A stretch of DNA of 37,568 bases from UBA6987 sp045616945 (lineage in GTDB: Bacteria > Bacillota > Clostridia > Lachnospirales > Lachnospiraceae). The notes beneath the pieces were generated by a model. It had not been told where the DNA came from, searched no databases, and saw nothing but the letters and a program-made list of their open reading frames with translations. The DNA is taken from assembly GCA_045616945.1 (NCBI GenBank), contig JAZLHR010000042.1, positions 1 to 37,568 of the forward strand, written 5' to 3'. Position numbers and translations under genes: made by a program. Below are positions 1-7,961 of this stretch, in pieces. Positions within the stretch are counted from its first letter, which is position 1; every line of letters begins with the position of its first letter.

Positions 1-66
1 AACAAGAAATACATGAACATGAAGCACTTGGAGGCGATGGACGACACCGCCTTCCTGGCTGGCTGA
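1..66 (+). CDS. 3' end of an unidentified gene (5' end outside window)
   Basis: The first frame is open from base 1 to a TGA at 64-66 and encodes 21 residues, NKKYMNMKHLEAMDDTAFLA plus G. I do not recognise the family from so short a tail. It carries internal ATG codons at 13, 19 and 37, but none has a convincing ribosome site, so it is more likely the end of a longer gene that begins to the left. Nothing about function can be supported. Confidence 0.35.
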   Translation, partial: NKKYMNMKHLEAMDDTAFLAG

Positions 67-111
67 CCTCATTCAGCAGAGTCTGCAAACAAATTTGCGC
101 ATAATACTTGA

Positions 112-192
112 CACTACCACCCCGCGGCGGATGTGCGCCGTCAGGTTTGGACGGACTGCTGCCGCTACCTGCGCGAGCTTGCGGGCGAATGA
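112..192 (+). other. possible coding remnant
   Basis: An open stretch from just after a TGA (109-111) to a TGA at 190-192 translates to HYHPAADVRRQVWTDCCRYL followed by RELAGE. It has the GC-rich third positions and amphipathic, Arg-rich look of a protein C-terminus, but no start codon or ribosome site. It may be the tail of a deleted gene, or chance. Together with the truncated frame ending at 66, it hints at a junction or decayed gene at the left edge of the window. Confidence 0.2.
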
Positions 193-210
193 TCCTGCGA
201 ATACTGTATA

Positions 211-241
211 AAGACCCCCGGACACCTTGTCCGGGGGTCTT
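211..241. terminator. strong GC-rich hairpin, probable bidirectional terminator
   Basis: A perfect 14-base-pair stem (211-224 with 228-241, core ACCCCCGGACA) closes on a 3-base loop. On the plus strand it is followed by TGCTGTTC. On the minus strand it runs into TTTATAC, 59 bases beyond the end of the nitroreductase-like gene. It could end transcription from both sides. The uridine tracts are short, so I am surer of the hairpin than of its efficiency. Confidence 0.7.
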
Positions 242-299
242 GCTGTTCAGAGGGCTCTTGCAGGTTGGCAGTGAGATCCGTGTTCGTCTGAAATCGGAA

Positions 300-1064
300 T
301 CACGATTTTGTTTTTATCGAATATTCGGCTGATTTCGTGAATTCGGCATCGCTGCCGGCGTCGGTAAATAATTCGCGTGAATACTCTATCCCCTGATGCT
401 CCATACATATCTCCAAAAAGCAGAGATAGATCCCGATATCGATGCGGTTGTAATATAGGGCTGCTTTCGGCGGCATGATCCCGATCTTGCCTGATTTCCT
501 GTACCGGCTGACGGTGATCGTACCGTTTTTATTTTCCGTAAACCAGGGCTGTGAATTGCATGCACTGGGTGCAAAACGGGCAATGTCCGCGATTCCCGGA
601 TCGTCGCCGGACCAGACTTCCTGAATCGATTTTCGTTTTGCTTTGAACATATCTTTGCGATACAGCGACGGATCGCTCACTTTGTGGATCGCGATCATGA
701 TGACGAATTTCAGTGCATCGTAATCGGGTATATCCGGTTTGCCGATCCCGTACCATAAGGTGCCGATATCATGCTGCACCAGATAGAGGTCCAGCTGCTC
801 GCCTATGTAACCGGCATTCATCAAATAATTATCTTTTTCTTCGCTGTAGATCAGGATGCAGTATTCCGCATCTCGCTTCAGATTGATTATGTTTGCCGGG
901 ACGATACGGATCGCCGTTTTGATCTCCGGATATAAGCTCTCGAAATCCTCATAAGCTGTTTCGATATCCGCTAATTCTTCCTGCGAGACCGTATCATGAC
1001 CGACACCCCTGAATAAATGAAAGGATTTTCTCTTGAATATTGCTTCGTATAATTTCTCTTTCAT
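300..1064 (-). CDS. nitroreductase-like protein (TM1586-type, FMN-binding fold)
   Basis: The product is 254 residues. It looks like the putative nitroreductase group typified by Thermotoga TM1586: an N-terminal half opening MKEKLYEAIFKRKSFHLF, a central segment with GEQLDLYLVQHDIGTLWYG, and a second part with ARFAPSACNSQPWF, which matches the flavin-contacting PSxxNxQPW region of nitroreductases. Family members are thought to bind FMN, but substrates are largely unknown. The start is secure: a GGAGGCGTG ribosome site sits 4-10 bases upstream of the ATG, and a sigma-A-like promoter precedes it. It is monocistronic, convergent with nothing inside the window, and ends near a strong hairpin. The exact reaction is not inferable. 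Confidence 0.7.
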   Translation of the reverse strand: MKEKLYEAIFKRKSFHLFRGVGHDTVSQEELADIETAYEDFESLYPEIKTAIRIVPANIINLKRDAEYCILIYSEEKDNYLMNAGYIGEQLDLYLVQHDIGTLWYGIGKPDIPDYDALKFVIMIAIHKVSDPSLYRKDMFKAKRKSIQEVWSGDDPGIADIARFAPSACNSQPWFTENKNGTITVSRYRKSGKIGIMPPKAALYYNRIDIGIYLCFLEICMEHQGIEYSRELFTDAGSDAEFTKSAEYSIKTKS

Positions 1065-1114
1065 ATCACGCCTCCCGGATAAATCTTATTGCAGTACAGA
1101 TTAATCGCAGCTTC

Positions 1115-1143
1115 ATTATACAAACTAATTTTTAAACGGACAA
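1115..1143 (-). promoter_or_regulatory. promoter for the nitroreductase-like gene
   Basis: On the minus strand TTGTCC (1143-1138) is separated by 17 bases from TATAAT (1120-1115), with an extended TG just before the -10 box. The -10 lies about 50 bases upstream of the start codon at 1064. Confidence 0.65.
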
Positions 1144-1245
1144 GTGAAACGAGAAAGTTTTAAAAAATTTGTAGGAAACAAATGTAGACCGGATCCCGGC
1201 ATGTTCCTTCTGAAATGCACAGAAAAGTTTGAAATATAAGGCTAC

Positions 1246-1281
1246 AAAAAAGCAGCCGCAGCACATAAAATGCTGCGGCTG
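1246..1281 (-). terminator. rho-independent terminator after the DUF4091 gene
   Basis: A perfect 11-base-pair stem (CAGCCGCAGCA, 1253-1263, with 1271-1281) and a 7-base loop are followed on the minus strand by CTTTTTTG. This is a classic intrinsic terminator about 70 bases past the stop codon of the gene that ends at 1349. Confidence 0.85.
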
Positions 1282-1348
1282 AATTTGTTTGTCGGTTTCC
1301 TCCATACGGAACGCGGAGACCGATATTTGTTTTGTGATTTAGCGGAAA

Positions 1349-2902
1349 TCATTCGGAAAGCAGCTGCAGAACCTCGCTCCGGACTGCCTGGAAATGACGG
1401 ATGTCGATATCATATTCGAAGCAGTTGGTGCAGAGCCTGGCGGCGAGCTCATAGGCTTTTTCCTTCGGCAGCTGTTTCAGAAGCTCCATGTCCTCTGCGC
1501 CGAAAAGCTGGATCTGCGCACGGAGACTGTTGTAAACGCAGCCGTCGCCGGGATAAACGATGAAGCTGTCACCGGGCGGCAGAAGATGACCTTCATCCAG
1601 CAGGCAGTTGTGCTGTACTGGATCCAGATTGCCGTAGTTGTTATATCCCCAATGCAGATAGCCGAGGAAACCCTCCTTGGCGGCGATCCAGAACATATAC
1701 CGGCCGGCCAGCAGAGGGAGGTCGGTGGAGCGGTTCATCCATTTGTTGGCGGGGAAGCCGCAGGAATAGATCGTCATGGGGATACCGGCGGCCTGAAGCG
1801 CCTTATATTCCGCATAGTTCGTATCGAAATCCTTCTGCTTCAGGCACCACATATCCGCTGCACCGAGGGCGTTCTGACATTCGATCGGGTCATGGATGAA
1901 GATGCCGGGCATGCATTGGCGGCAGATGGAAGAGAGGGTATGATAGGCGTCGCTGCTGGCTGTCTGGGCTTCGTCTTCCAGTCCCTGGAAATACTGCTTC
2001 TGCCAGCCGTTCCGGCAGACCATTTCCCACAGAGTATCGAAATACAGCTTGAGCTCCCAATAGGCACGCGGATCGCGGACTTCGATCTCCGGATTCCACT
2101 CGAGGTAGACTTCCGGTTCGCGCCATTTGCGGAAACGGGCACAGAAATGACCGTAAATATACCGGAAGCCCTTAGCCAGAGCCATACGGCCCATCTTTTC
2201 GACCACGGAGATATCAAAGGCGATCAGCTTTCCGTTTTCGTCGAAAACAGGCTTGGGAGAGGGAAGTAGGAAATGATTGCAGCGGATTTCCTGCTGCCTG
2301 TCCAGATATTGATCGACCAGCGCCCAGAATTCGTCACTGTTTTCCTTGACGTGATGTTGGAAGCAGATGTCTTTGACCGTAAGCCAGTTCTGAATGATGG
2401 ATTCGGTGTCGTGCAGGGACGGGATCTGTGCCTTATGAACGGTCAGCAGGAGCGTGATCGAAGCACTGTCGCGGGCCGCTTTGAGGTGCAGGGTCAGTTC
2501 CGTGCTGCGCGGTTCCGTGCAGCGGTCTGCCTCCAGGCGAAGGAAAAAGACCTTCTGGCCGGCGGAAAGGCGGCACTTGGACGGGTCCTTGATCGGAACG
2601 GTGATATCGTAAACACTGAAGGGAGCTTCACGCGTTACGAAATCCTTGACGTCATCGTAACAGGCGGAAACATGATTCTTGACGCCGCTGTTGTAGTCTA
2701 CCAAAGTGGGACGGAGCTGATGCCAGAGTACCTTGACGCCTTCCGGCAGATCTGCCGAGAGAGAAAAATGTTCCGACTCACTGTCAGTCCAAAGGATCAA
2801 TCCGGTATGACCGCCGCGTGCCAGCTGCAGGTCGGGCTGAATCTCTTCGGGGACGATGTCGGGATAAACCCAGGTATTCTCATCGAGCGCAATCAGTTTC
2901 AT
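1349..2902 (-). CDS. GH123-like DUF4091-domain protein, probably cytoplasmic
   Basis: I place the start at 2902 because GGAAAGG lies 7 bases before that ATG; a frame extension to 2947 has no ribosome site. The 517-residue product resembles glycoside hydrolase family 123 and DUF4091 proteins. It has an N-terminal beta-rich part (about 1-165) and a barrel-like C-terminal part with RYMFWIAAKEGFLGYLHWGYNN and then PGDSFIVYPG, a typical DUF4091 signature. An acidic pair at residues 310-311 (GLEDEAQ) sits where the family's Asp-Glu catalytic pair is expected, though the usual following Pro is Ala. GH123 enzymes cleave N-acetylgalactosaminides by substrate assistance; the substrate here is unknown. 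No signal peptide or anchor is visible, unlike many family members. Family is fairly sure, activity is inference. Confidence 0.75.
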   Translation of the reverse strand: MKLIALDENTWVYPDIVPEEIQPDLQLARGGHTGLILWTDSESEHFSLSADLPEGVKVLWHQLRPTLVDYNSGVKNHVSACYDDVKDFVTREAPFSVYDITVPIKDPSKCRLSAGQKVFFLRLEADRCTEPRSTELTLHLKAARDSASITLLLTVHKAQIPSLHDTESIIQNWLTVKDICFQHHVKENSDEFWALVDQYLDRQQEIRCNHFLLPSPKPVFDENGKLIAFDISVVEKMGRMALAKGFRYIYGHFCARFRKWREPEVYLEWNPEIEVRDPRAYWELKLYFDTLWEMVCRNGWQKQYFQGLEDEAQTASSDAYHTLSSICRQCMPGIFIHDPIECQNALGAADMWCLKQKDFDTNYAEYKALQAAGIPMTIYSCGFPANKWMNRSTDLPLLAGRYMFWIAAKEGFLGYLHWGYNNYGNLDPVQHNCLLDEGHLLPPGDSFIVYPGDGCVYNSLRAQIQLFGAEDMELLKQLPKEKAYELAARLCTNCFEYDIDIRHFQAVRSEVLQLLSE

Positions 2903-3000
2903 AACAGTACCTTTCCAACACGATTTCTTTCTCGGATGCCGGGGCATTTTACAAAATATGTATAAAGCCGATGTCCCGCCAAAGATCCGCCTATTACAAT

Positions 3001-3029
3001 ATCATATAACTGTTTCGAAATTATTGCAA
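3001..3029 (-). promoter_or_regulatory. promoter for the DUF4091 gene, with flanking direct repeat
   Basis: On the minus strand TTGCAA (3029-3024) and TATGAT (3006-3001) are 17 bases apart, about 100 bases upstream of the start at 2902. The 8-mer TTGCAAAT occurs at 3024-3031 and again at 3045-3052, 21 bases or two helical turns apart. It overlaps and flanks the -35 box, so a regulator-binding site is plausible. Confidence 0.5.
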
Positions 3030-3067
3030 ATAAGATATAAATGCTTGCAAATTGAACGATTATGCGA

Positions 3068-5650
3068 TCAGGAAAGGGCCAGCTTGCCGTCGCGGACAGA
3101 CAATTCCAGATCCGTTCCGGGTTCGGCTTCGCCTGCGATCAGATGTCTTGCCAGCAGCGTCTCCACATGGCTCTTCAGATAGCGCTTGATCGGTCTGGCA
3201 CCGTAGGCCGGGTCATAGCTTTCGGTGATGATCATATTTCTGGCTTCATCCGTCAGATGCAGCTTCAATTGTTTCTCGGCGAGCCGTTTTCCGAGCTCTG
3301 CCAGCTGCAGGTCTACGATACCGGCCAACTGTGCCTGCTGCAGCGGTTTGAAGAATATGATCTCGTCCAGTCTGTTCAGAAATTCCGGACGGAAGCTGCG
3401 GGAGAGCAGCTTCTTGACTTCGGATACGGCGGCTGCGGGGATCTCGCCGCTTTCACCGACGGATTCCAGCAAAATATCGGAACCCAGATTGGAAGTCAGA
3501 ATGATGATGGTATTCTTAAAATCCACCGTACGTCCCTGCGAATCGGTGATGCGTCCGTCATCTAATACCTGCAGGAGGATATTGAATACATCCGGGTGCG
3601 CTTTTTCGACTTCATCCAGTAAAATGACCGAGTAGGGCTTGCGGCGGACTGCTTCCGTCAGCTGGCCGCCTTCTTCGTAGCCGACATATCCGGGAGGCGC
3701 GCCTACCAGGCGGCTGACGCTGAATTTCTCCATATATTCGCTCATATCGATGCGGATCATGGATTTTTCGTCATCAAAGAGGGTCGCGGCGAGTGTTTTG
3801 GCAAGTTCGGTCTTCCCGACGCCGGTGGGACCCAGGAACAGGAACGAACCGAGGGGGCGGTTCGGATCCTGAATACCGGCTCTGGAACGCAGGATCGCTT
3901 CCGAAACGCCGGAAACGGCTTCTTCCTGCCCCAATACCCGTTCGTGCAGGATATCTTCCAGGCGGAGCAGTTTTTCGCGTTCGCCTTCCATCAGACGGGA
4001 AACGGGGATGCCGGTCCATCGTCCGACGATCCTTGCGATCTTTTCCTCCGTGACCTTATCCCGCAGCAAGGTGGCCGTAGGGCCGGTCTTCGATGCTTCT
4101 TCGGCCTCCTCCAGTTCTTTGCGCAGGCGGGGCAGCTGCCCGTATTTCAGTTCGGCAGCCCGGTTCAGATTATAATTCCGCTCGGCCTTTTCAATCTCTT
4201 TTCCGGTTTCTTCTATGGATTCACGCAGCTTCTGCACTTTGCCGATGGAGGCCTTTTCCAGCTCCCAGCGGGCTTTCATGCGGCTGAATTCGTCCCGCAG
4301 CTGTGCCAGCTCCTGACGGACTTCTTCCAGATGCTCCGCGCTCAAACGGTCGTTTTCTTTTTTAAGCGCGGCTTCTTCGATCTCCAGCTGCATGATCTTG
4401 CGGGAGATCTCGTCCAGCTCGGTGGGCATGGAATCCATCTCGGTACGGATGGTCGCACAGGCTTCATCCACCAGATCGATGGCTTTATCCGGCAGAAAAC
4501 GGTCGGTGATATAGCGATGGGAGAGCGTTGCGGCCGCGATCAGTGCCTGATCCTGGACCTTGACGCCATGAAAGACCTCATAGCGTTCTTTCAGTCCGCG
4601 GAGGATGGAGATCGTGTCTTCCACGCTCGGTTCATCTACCATGACAGGCTGGAAGCGGCGTTCGAGCGCCGCATCCTTTTCGATGTAGCGGCGGTATTCG
4701 TCCAGTGTGGTCGCACCGATGCAATGCAGCTCGCCCCGGGCCAGCATCGGCTTCAAAAGGTTGCCGGCATCCATGGAGCCTTCGCCCTTCCCGGCACCGA
4801 CGATATTGTGAAGTTCATCGATGAACAGCAGGATCTTTCCTTCGCTTTTCCGGATCTCTTCCAGGACGGCTTTCAGTCTTTCTTCAAATTCGCCGCGGTA
4901 TTTTGCGCCGGCAATGAGCGAACCCATGTCGAGGGAAAACAGTTTGCGGTCCTTCAGGCCGGCGGGAACATCCCCTGCTACGATACGCAGGGCCAGCCCT
5001 TCCGCGATCGCGGTCTTGCCGACGCCGGGTTCACCGATCAGGACAGGGTTGTTCTTGGATTTGCGGGAGAGGATGCGGATCACGTTCCGGATCTCACTGT
5101 CGCGGCCGATGACCGGGTCCAGCTTGCCCGCACGCGCTTTATCTACCAGATCCTGACCGTATTTGTTCAGGACATCGTGGCTGTCCTCCGGATCCTGATC
5201 CGTTACGCGCGTATTGCCGCGCACCTCCTTCAGAGCGGTCAGAAAGGTCTGCTCGCTGATCCCGAAGCGGTGCAGGAGAGGGGCCAGCTTGTCGTCCGCC
5301 TCCTCTAACAGGCCGAGGAACAGATGTTCCACGGACGTATATTCGTCCTTCATCGAGGCCGCCTTCTGTTCAGCGGCAGTCAGCGCCTGCTTCAAAGGAC
5401 CGGACAGGAACATTTGAGAAGGACTGCCCAGACGGGGCAGCTTCTGCAGGATATCTTTGAGCTCGGCCTCCACCGCGTCTGCGGAGATCTCGCTCTTTTT
5501 CAATAGAGAAGGGATCAGGCCGGACTTATCCTGCAGCAGAGACATCAAAAGGTGCGCCTGCTCCAAAGACGGACTGCAGGCGTCTTCAGCCAGGGTTTCC
5601 GCCTGCTGCAGCGCTTCCATGGCTTTTTGTGTGTATTTTTGCAGATTCAT
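3068..5650 (-). CDS. clpB: ATP-dependent disaggregase ClpB
   Basis: ClpB is a hexameric AAA+ chaperone that threads aggregated proteins through its pore together with the DnaK system. The 860-residue product has the full architecture: an N-domain with two Clp repeats (about 1-150), AAA-1 with Walker A GEPGVGKT near residue 205 and Walker B LFIDELHN, a long coiled-coil M-domain (about 400-530), AAA-2 with Walker A GPTGVGKT near residue 605 and LLDEVEKAH, and the C-terminal D2-small domain. The start at 5650 is chosen because AGGAG lies 5 bases upstream and MNLQKYTQKA is the canonical opening; an in-frame extension to 5722 is unsupported. It has its own promoter, divergent from the CPBP-rpoD unit. 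I see no CIRCE element, so the heat-shock control is unclear. Confidence 0.97.
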   Translation of the reverse strand: MNLQKYTQKAMEALQQAETLAEDACSPSLEQAHLLMSLLQDKSGLIPSLLKKSEISADAVEAELKDILQKLPRLGSPSQMFLSGPLKQALTAAEQKAASMKDEYTSVEHLFLGLLEEADDKLAPLLHRFGISEQTFLTALKEVRGNTRVTDQDPEDSHDVLNKYGQDLVDKARAGKLDPVIGRDSEIRNVIRILSRKSKNNPVLIGEPGVGKTAIAEGLALRIVAGDVPAGLKDRKLFSLDMGSLIAGAKYRGEFEERLKAVLEEIRKSEGKILLFIDELHNIVGAGKGEGSMDAGNLLKPMLARGELHCIGATTLDEYRRYIEKDAALERRFQPVMVDEPSVEDTISILRGLKERYEVFHGVKVQDQALIAAATLSHRYITDRFLPDKAIDLVDEACATIRTEMDSMPTELDEISRKIMQLEIEEAALKKENDRLSAEHLEEVRQELAQLRDEFSRMKARWELEKASIGKVQKLRESIEETGKEIEKAERNYNLNRAAELKYGQLPRLRKELEEAEEASKTGPTATLLRDKVTEEKIARIVGRWTGIPVSRLMEGEREKLLRLEDILHERVLGQEEAVSGVSEAILRSRAGIQDPNRPLGSFLFLGPTGVGKTELAKTLAATLFDDEKSMIRIDMSEYMEKFSVSRLVGAPPGYVGYEEGGQLTEAVRRKPYSVILLDEVEKAHPDVFNILLQVLDDGRITDSQGRTVDFKNTIIILTSNLGSDILLESVGESGEIPAAAVSEVKKLLSRSFRPEFLNRLDEIIFFKPLQQAQLAGIVDLQLAELGKRLAEKQLKLHLTDEARNMIITESYDPAYGARPIKRYLKSHVETLLARHLIAGEAEPGTDLELSVRDGKLALS

Positions 5651-5710
5651 ATATACTCCTATGATCCTATACAATAGTTCCGGGGGAAATGAGGGTTCCC
5701 TGACTCTTAC

Positions 5711-5738
5711 AAAATAGCGCATTTTACGGAATTGTCAA
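5711..5738 (-). promoter_or_regulatory. clpB promoter
   Basis: On the minus strand a perfect TTGACA (5738-5733) is followed after 16 bases by TATTTT (5716-5711), giving a leader of about 55 bases before the clpB start. No CIRCE inverted repeat (TTAGCACTC-N9-GAGTGCTAA) and no obvious CtsR heptamer repeat are visible here. Confidence 0.6.
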
Positions 5739-5805
5739 CGAAGAAAAAAGAATGTTTTTATTAAAAAGCGGTAAACTGTCATAAAAGCTTCATAATCTTT
5801 TTTAT

Positions 5806-5836
5806 TTGACAATTTCGCGTAAAAGTGGTATATAAT
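5806..5836 (+). promoter_or_regulatory. promoter for the CPBP-rpoD operon
   Basis: TTGACA (5806-5811) and TATAAT (5831-5836) are both perfect consensus boxes, with a slightly long 19-base spacer. The overlapping TATATA two bases upstream would give the optimal 17. The promoter is divergent from that of clpB, about 70 bases away, and lies 30 bases upstream of the first start codon. Confidence 0.7.
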
Positions 5837-5866
5837 AGCGTGTCTTTTTTTGAGGAGGTTCTGCCC

Positions 5867-6784
5867 ATGAAAAAGGGAAGCGAAAAAAGCTTCTGGGGAA
5901 GAATGTGGGACCTGTTTTATCCGATCCTGATCTATGAAGGCGTCAGCATGGTCGTCGGCTTCGTGTTTGACCTGATCATGATTTTCCTTCACAGGGAGGA
6001 ATGTCTGGAGTTTATGAACGGGATGGATTATGTCGGTCTCAGTTCTTTCCTGTCTGATTGCTATTTTGAATATTATCTGCAGCTGTATGCCGTGATCGTG
6101 CTGATCTCCGTGCCGATCTTTCTGCTGCTTATCCGCCGTGACAGGCGCGTGGAAAACACGCCCCGTTACGAAAAGGTTTCCCCTTTGTTTTATTTCCTGA
6201 CGATGCTTCTCGGCCTGGCCGTCTGCGTCGTCGTCAACCATCTGCTCATTTTCAGCAAGCTGGCTTACCTCCTTTCGGAAGGTTACGAAAGCGTTGCCGG
6301 TGTGCTGTATCAGGGCAATTTCGCGCTGGAGCTTGTTACAGTTGCTGTTCTGGTACCGATTTCGGAAGAATTGCTGTTCAGAGGTTTGATCTACCGGAGG
6401 ATCCGGAGCTATGCGGGCGTAGGTACCGCAATCTTTTCGTCAGCCCTGTACTTTGCATTCTATCACGGGAACCTGCTGCAGGGGATCTACGCATTTATAC
6501 TCGGCGTTCTGTTCGCCTACGTATATGAGCGTTTTCAGAACCTGCTGGCGCCGATCGCCATGCATATCGGTTCCAATGTGATGTCCGTTCTCATATCGGA
6601 AACGCAGCTGTTTGATAAGGTTTACGAGGATGAGCTTGTTTTCATCATCGTGACCGTCATATTTATGGTGGCATTTTTGGGACTGGTCTACGGTCTGGAT
6701 TCTTTTGTCCGGCCGAAGCCTTTTCCTCAGGTGCAGCCCGTCGACACCGGAAATGATCCGGAGAAAGAGAGTGGTATTCAATGA
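5867..6784 (+). CDS. CPBP-family intramembrane metalloprotease
   Basis: The 305-residue polytopic membrane protein has the three motifs of the CPBP (CAAX protease and bacteriocin-processing, Abi) family: EExxxR at residues 167-172 (SEELLFRG), FxxxH at 196-200 (FAFYH) and HxxxN at 233-237 (HIGSN). These place the Glu/His active site in the membrane. Substrates of most bacterial members are unknown; roles in bacteriocin self-immunity and peptide maturation are established for some. The start is set by GAGGAGGT 7 bases upstream of ATG; an upstream extension to 5825 would run through the promoter region. Its last codons overlap rpoD by four bases (ATGA), so the two are translationally coupled. 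Seven or eight hydrophobic segments are apparent. Confidence 0.88.
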   Translation: MKKGSEKSFWGRMWDLFYPILIYEGVSMVVGFVFDLIMIFLHREECLEFMNGMDYVGLSSFLSDCYFEYYLQLYAVIVLISVPIFLLLIRRDRRVENTPRYEKVSPLFYFLTMLLGLAVCVVVNHLLIFSKLAYLLSEGYESVAGVLYQGNFALELVTVAVLVPISEELLFRGLIYRRIRSYAGVGTAIFSSALYFAFYHGNLLQGIYAFILGVLFAYVYERFQNLLAPIAMHIGSNVMSVLISETQLFDKVYEDELVFIIVTVIFMVAFLGLVYGLDSFVRPKPFPQVQPVDTGNDPEKESGIQ

Positions 6785-7899
6785 GTCAGGAAGATCACAA
6801 CATTGAAGCGGACGATTATATGCAGGAAATGGAAAAGCTCGCAGCGGCTTCCAAAGGCAAAGGCGGCAGCCTTGATTTTTCGGAGGTGCCTGATTTATCC
6901 GTCCTGACGCCCGATGAACTTGAAAATGTCTACAGCACGCTGGAGAAGCAGGTCCTTGCGGATGACCTTTCTATCGAAAGATTATCCATCCCCGGCGAAA
7001 ATGACGACGATTTTACGCCGAGCGCCGAAGAAGAGGAAATCAATATCGACAATGTGGATATTCTGGAGGGCGTAGGCACAGAGGACCCCGTCCGGATGTA
7101 TCTGAAGGAGATCGGTTCCGTACGTCTGTTAAATCCTGACGAGGAACTGGAGCTTGCCAAAAGGAAATCCGCCGGTGACCCGGAAGCCAAGGAACGTCTG
7201 ATCGAGGCGAACCTTCGTCTTGTCGTCAGTATCGCCAAGCGTTATACCGGCCGCGGCATGAGTTTCCTGGATCTGGTACAGGAAGGCAATCTGGGGTTGA
7301 TCAAGGGCGTAGAAAAATTTGATTATACCAAGGGCTATAAGCTCAGCACCTATGCTACGTGGTGGATACGGCAGTCCGTGACCCGTGCGCTTGCGGATCA
7401 GGCCAGGACCATTCGTGTTCCGGTGCATATGGTGGAGACCATCAATAAGATGTCCAAGATGCAGAGAAAGCTGACGCTGGAACTCGGCTATGAACCCAGC
7501 ATCAATGAGCTGGCCGAACATCTGGATATGACGCCCGAAAAGGTGATGGAGATTATGCAGATCGCCCGCGAGCCTGCATCTCTCGAAACGCCTATCGGTG
7601 AAGAGGATGATTCCAACCTCGGCGATTTCGTTGCCGATACGAACACCGTTACGCCGGAAAGCAATATCGAGACCGTCATGCTGCGCGAGCAGATCGATGA
7701 GCTTCTGAACGATCTGAAGGAACGTGAAAAGCAGGTCATCATCCGCCGTTTCGGTCTGGAAGACGGACATCCGCGCACGCTGGAAGAGGTCGGCAAGGAA
7801 TTTGACGTGACCCGTGAACGAATCCGTCAGATCGAAGCCAAAGCCCTCCGGAAGCTCCGCAATCCTGTCAGAAGCAAGAAAATCAGGGACTTCTTATAA
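6781..7899 (+). CDS. rpoD: housekeeping RNA polymerase sigma factor RpoD (sigma-A)
   Basis: The 372-residue primary sigma factor directs RNA polymerase to TTGACA/TATAAT promoters. Visible parts are an acidic region 1.1-like N-terminus, region 1.2 with DPVRMYLKEIG (about 101-111), region 2 with RLVVSIAKRYTGRGMSFLDL and the -10-recognising TYATWWIRQSVTRAL, region 3 starting near HMVETINKM, and region 4 with RTLEEVGKEFDVTRERIRQI reading the -35 box. The length is normal for Firmicute sigma-A. It starts within the stop codon of the CPBP gene (ATGA overlap), with GGAGAAAGAGAG upstream. In most Firmicutes rpoD follows dnaG; here dnaG is absent from its usual place. A hairpin follows the stop. Confidence 0.97.
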   Translation: MSQEDHNIEADDYMQEMEKLAAASKGKGGSLDFSEVPDLSVLTPDELENVYSTLEKQVLADDLSIERLSIPGENDDDFTPSAEEEEINIDNVDILEGVGTEDPVRMYLKEIGSVRLLNPDEELELAKRKSAGDPEAKERLIEANLRLVVSIAKRYTGRGMSFLDLVQEGNLGLIKGVEKFDYTKGYKLSTYATWWIRQSVTRALADQARTIRVPVHMVETINKMSKMQRKLTLELGYEPSINELAEHLDMTPEKVMEIMQIAREPASLETPIGEEDDSNLGDFVADTNTVTPESNIETVMLREQIDELLNDLKEREKQVIIRRFGLEDGHPRTLEEVGKEFDVTRERIRQIEAKALRKLRNPVRSKKIRDFL

Positions 7900-7910
7900 G
7901 AATCTACTGG

Positions 7911-7935
7911 CCCGCAGCTGCATGGCGGCTGCGGG
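7911..7935 (+). terminator. hairpin after rpoD, probable terminator
   Basis: CCCGCAGCTGC (7911-7921) pairs with GCGGCTGCGGG (7925-7935) over 11 pairs including one G-U, on a 3-base loop, followed by TCTTATCTTG. The uridine tract is broken, so termination may be partial and allow read-through to the next gene. Confidence 0.6.
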
Positions 7936-7961
7936 TCTTATCTTGAAAAGGAAACTGTGTC

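Noticed and set aside
3944..5308. Long open frame of 454 codons on the plus strand opposite clpB
   Set aside because: It has no ribosome site and a composition typical of antisense reading; ClpB on the other strand is complete and unmistakable.
5651..5740. CIRCE or CtsR operator upstream of clpB
   Set aside because: Neither the TTAGCACTC inverted repeat nor a CtsR heptamer direct repeat is present.
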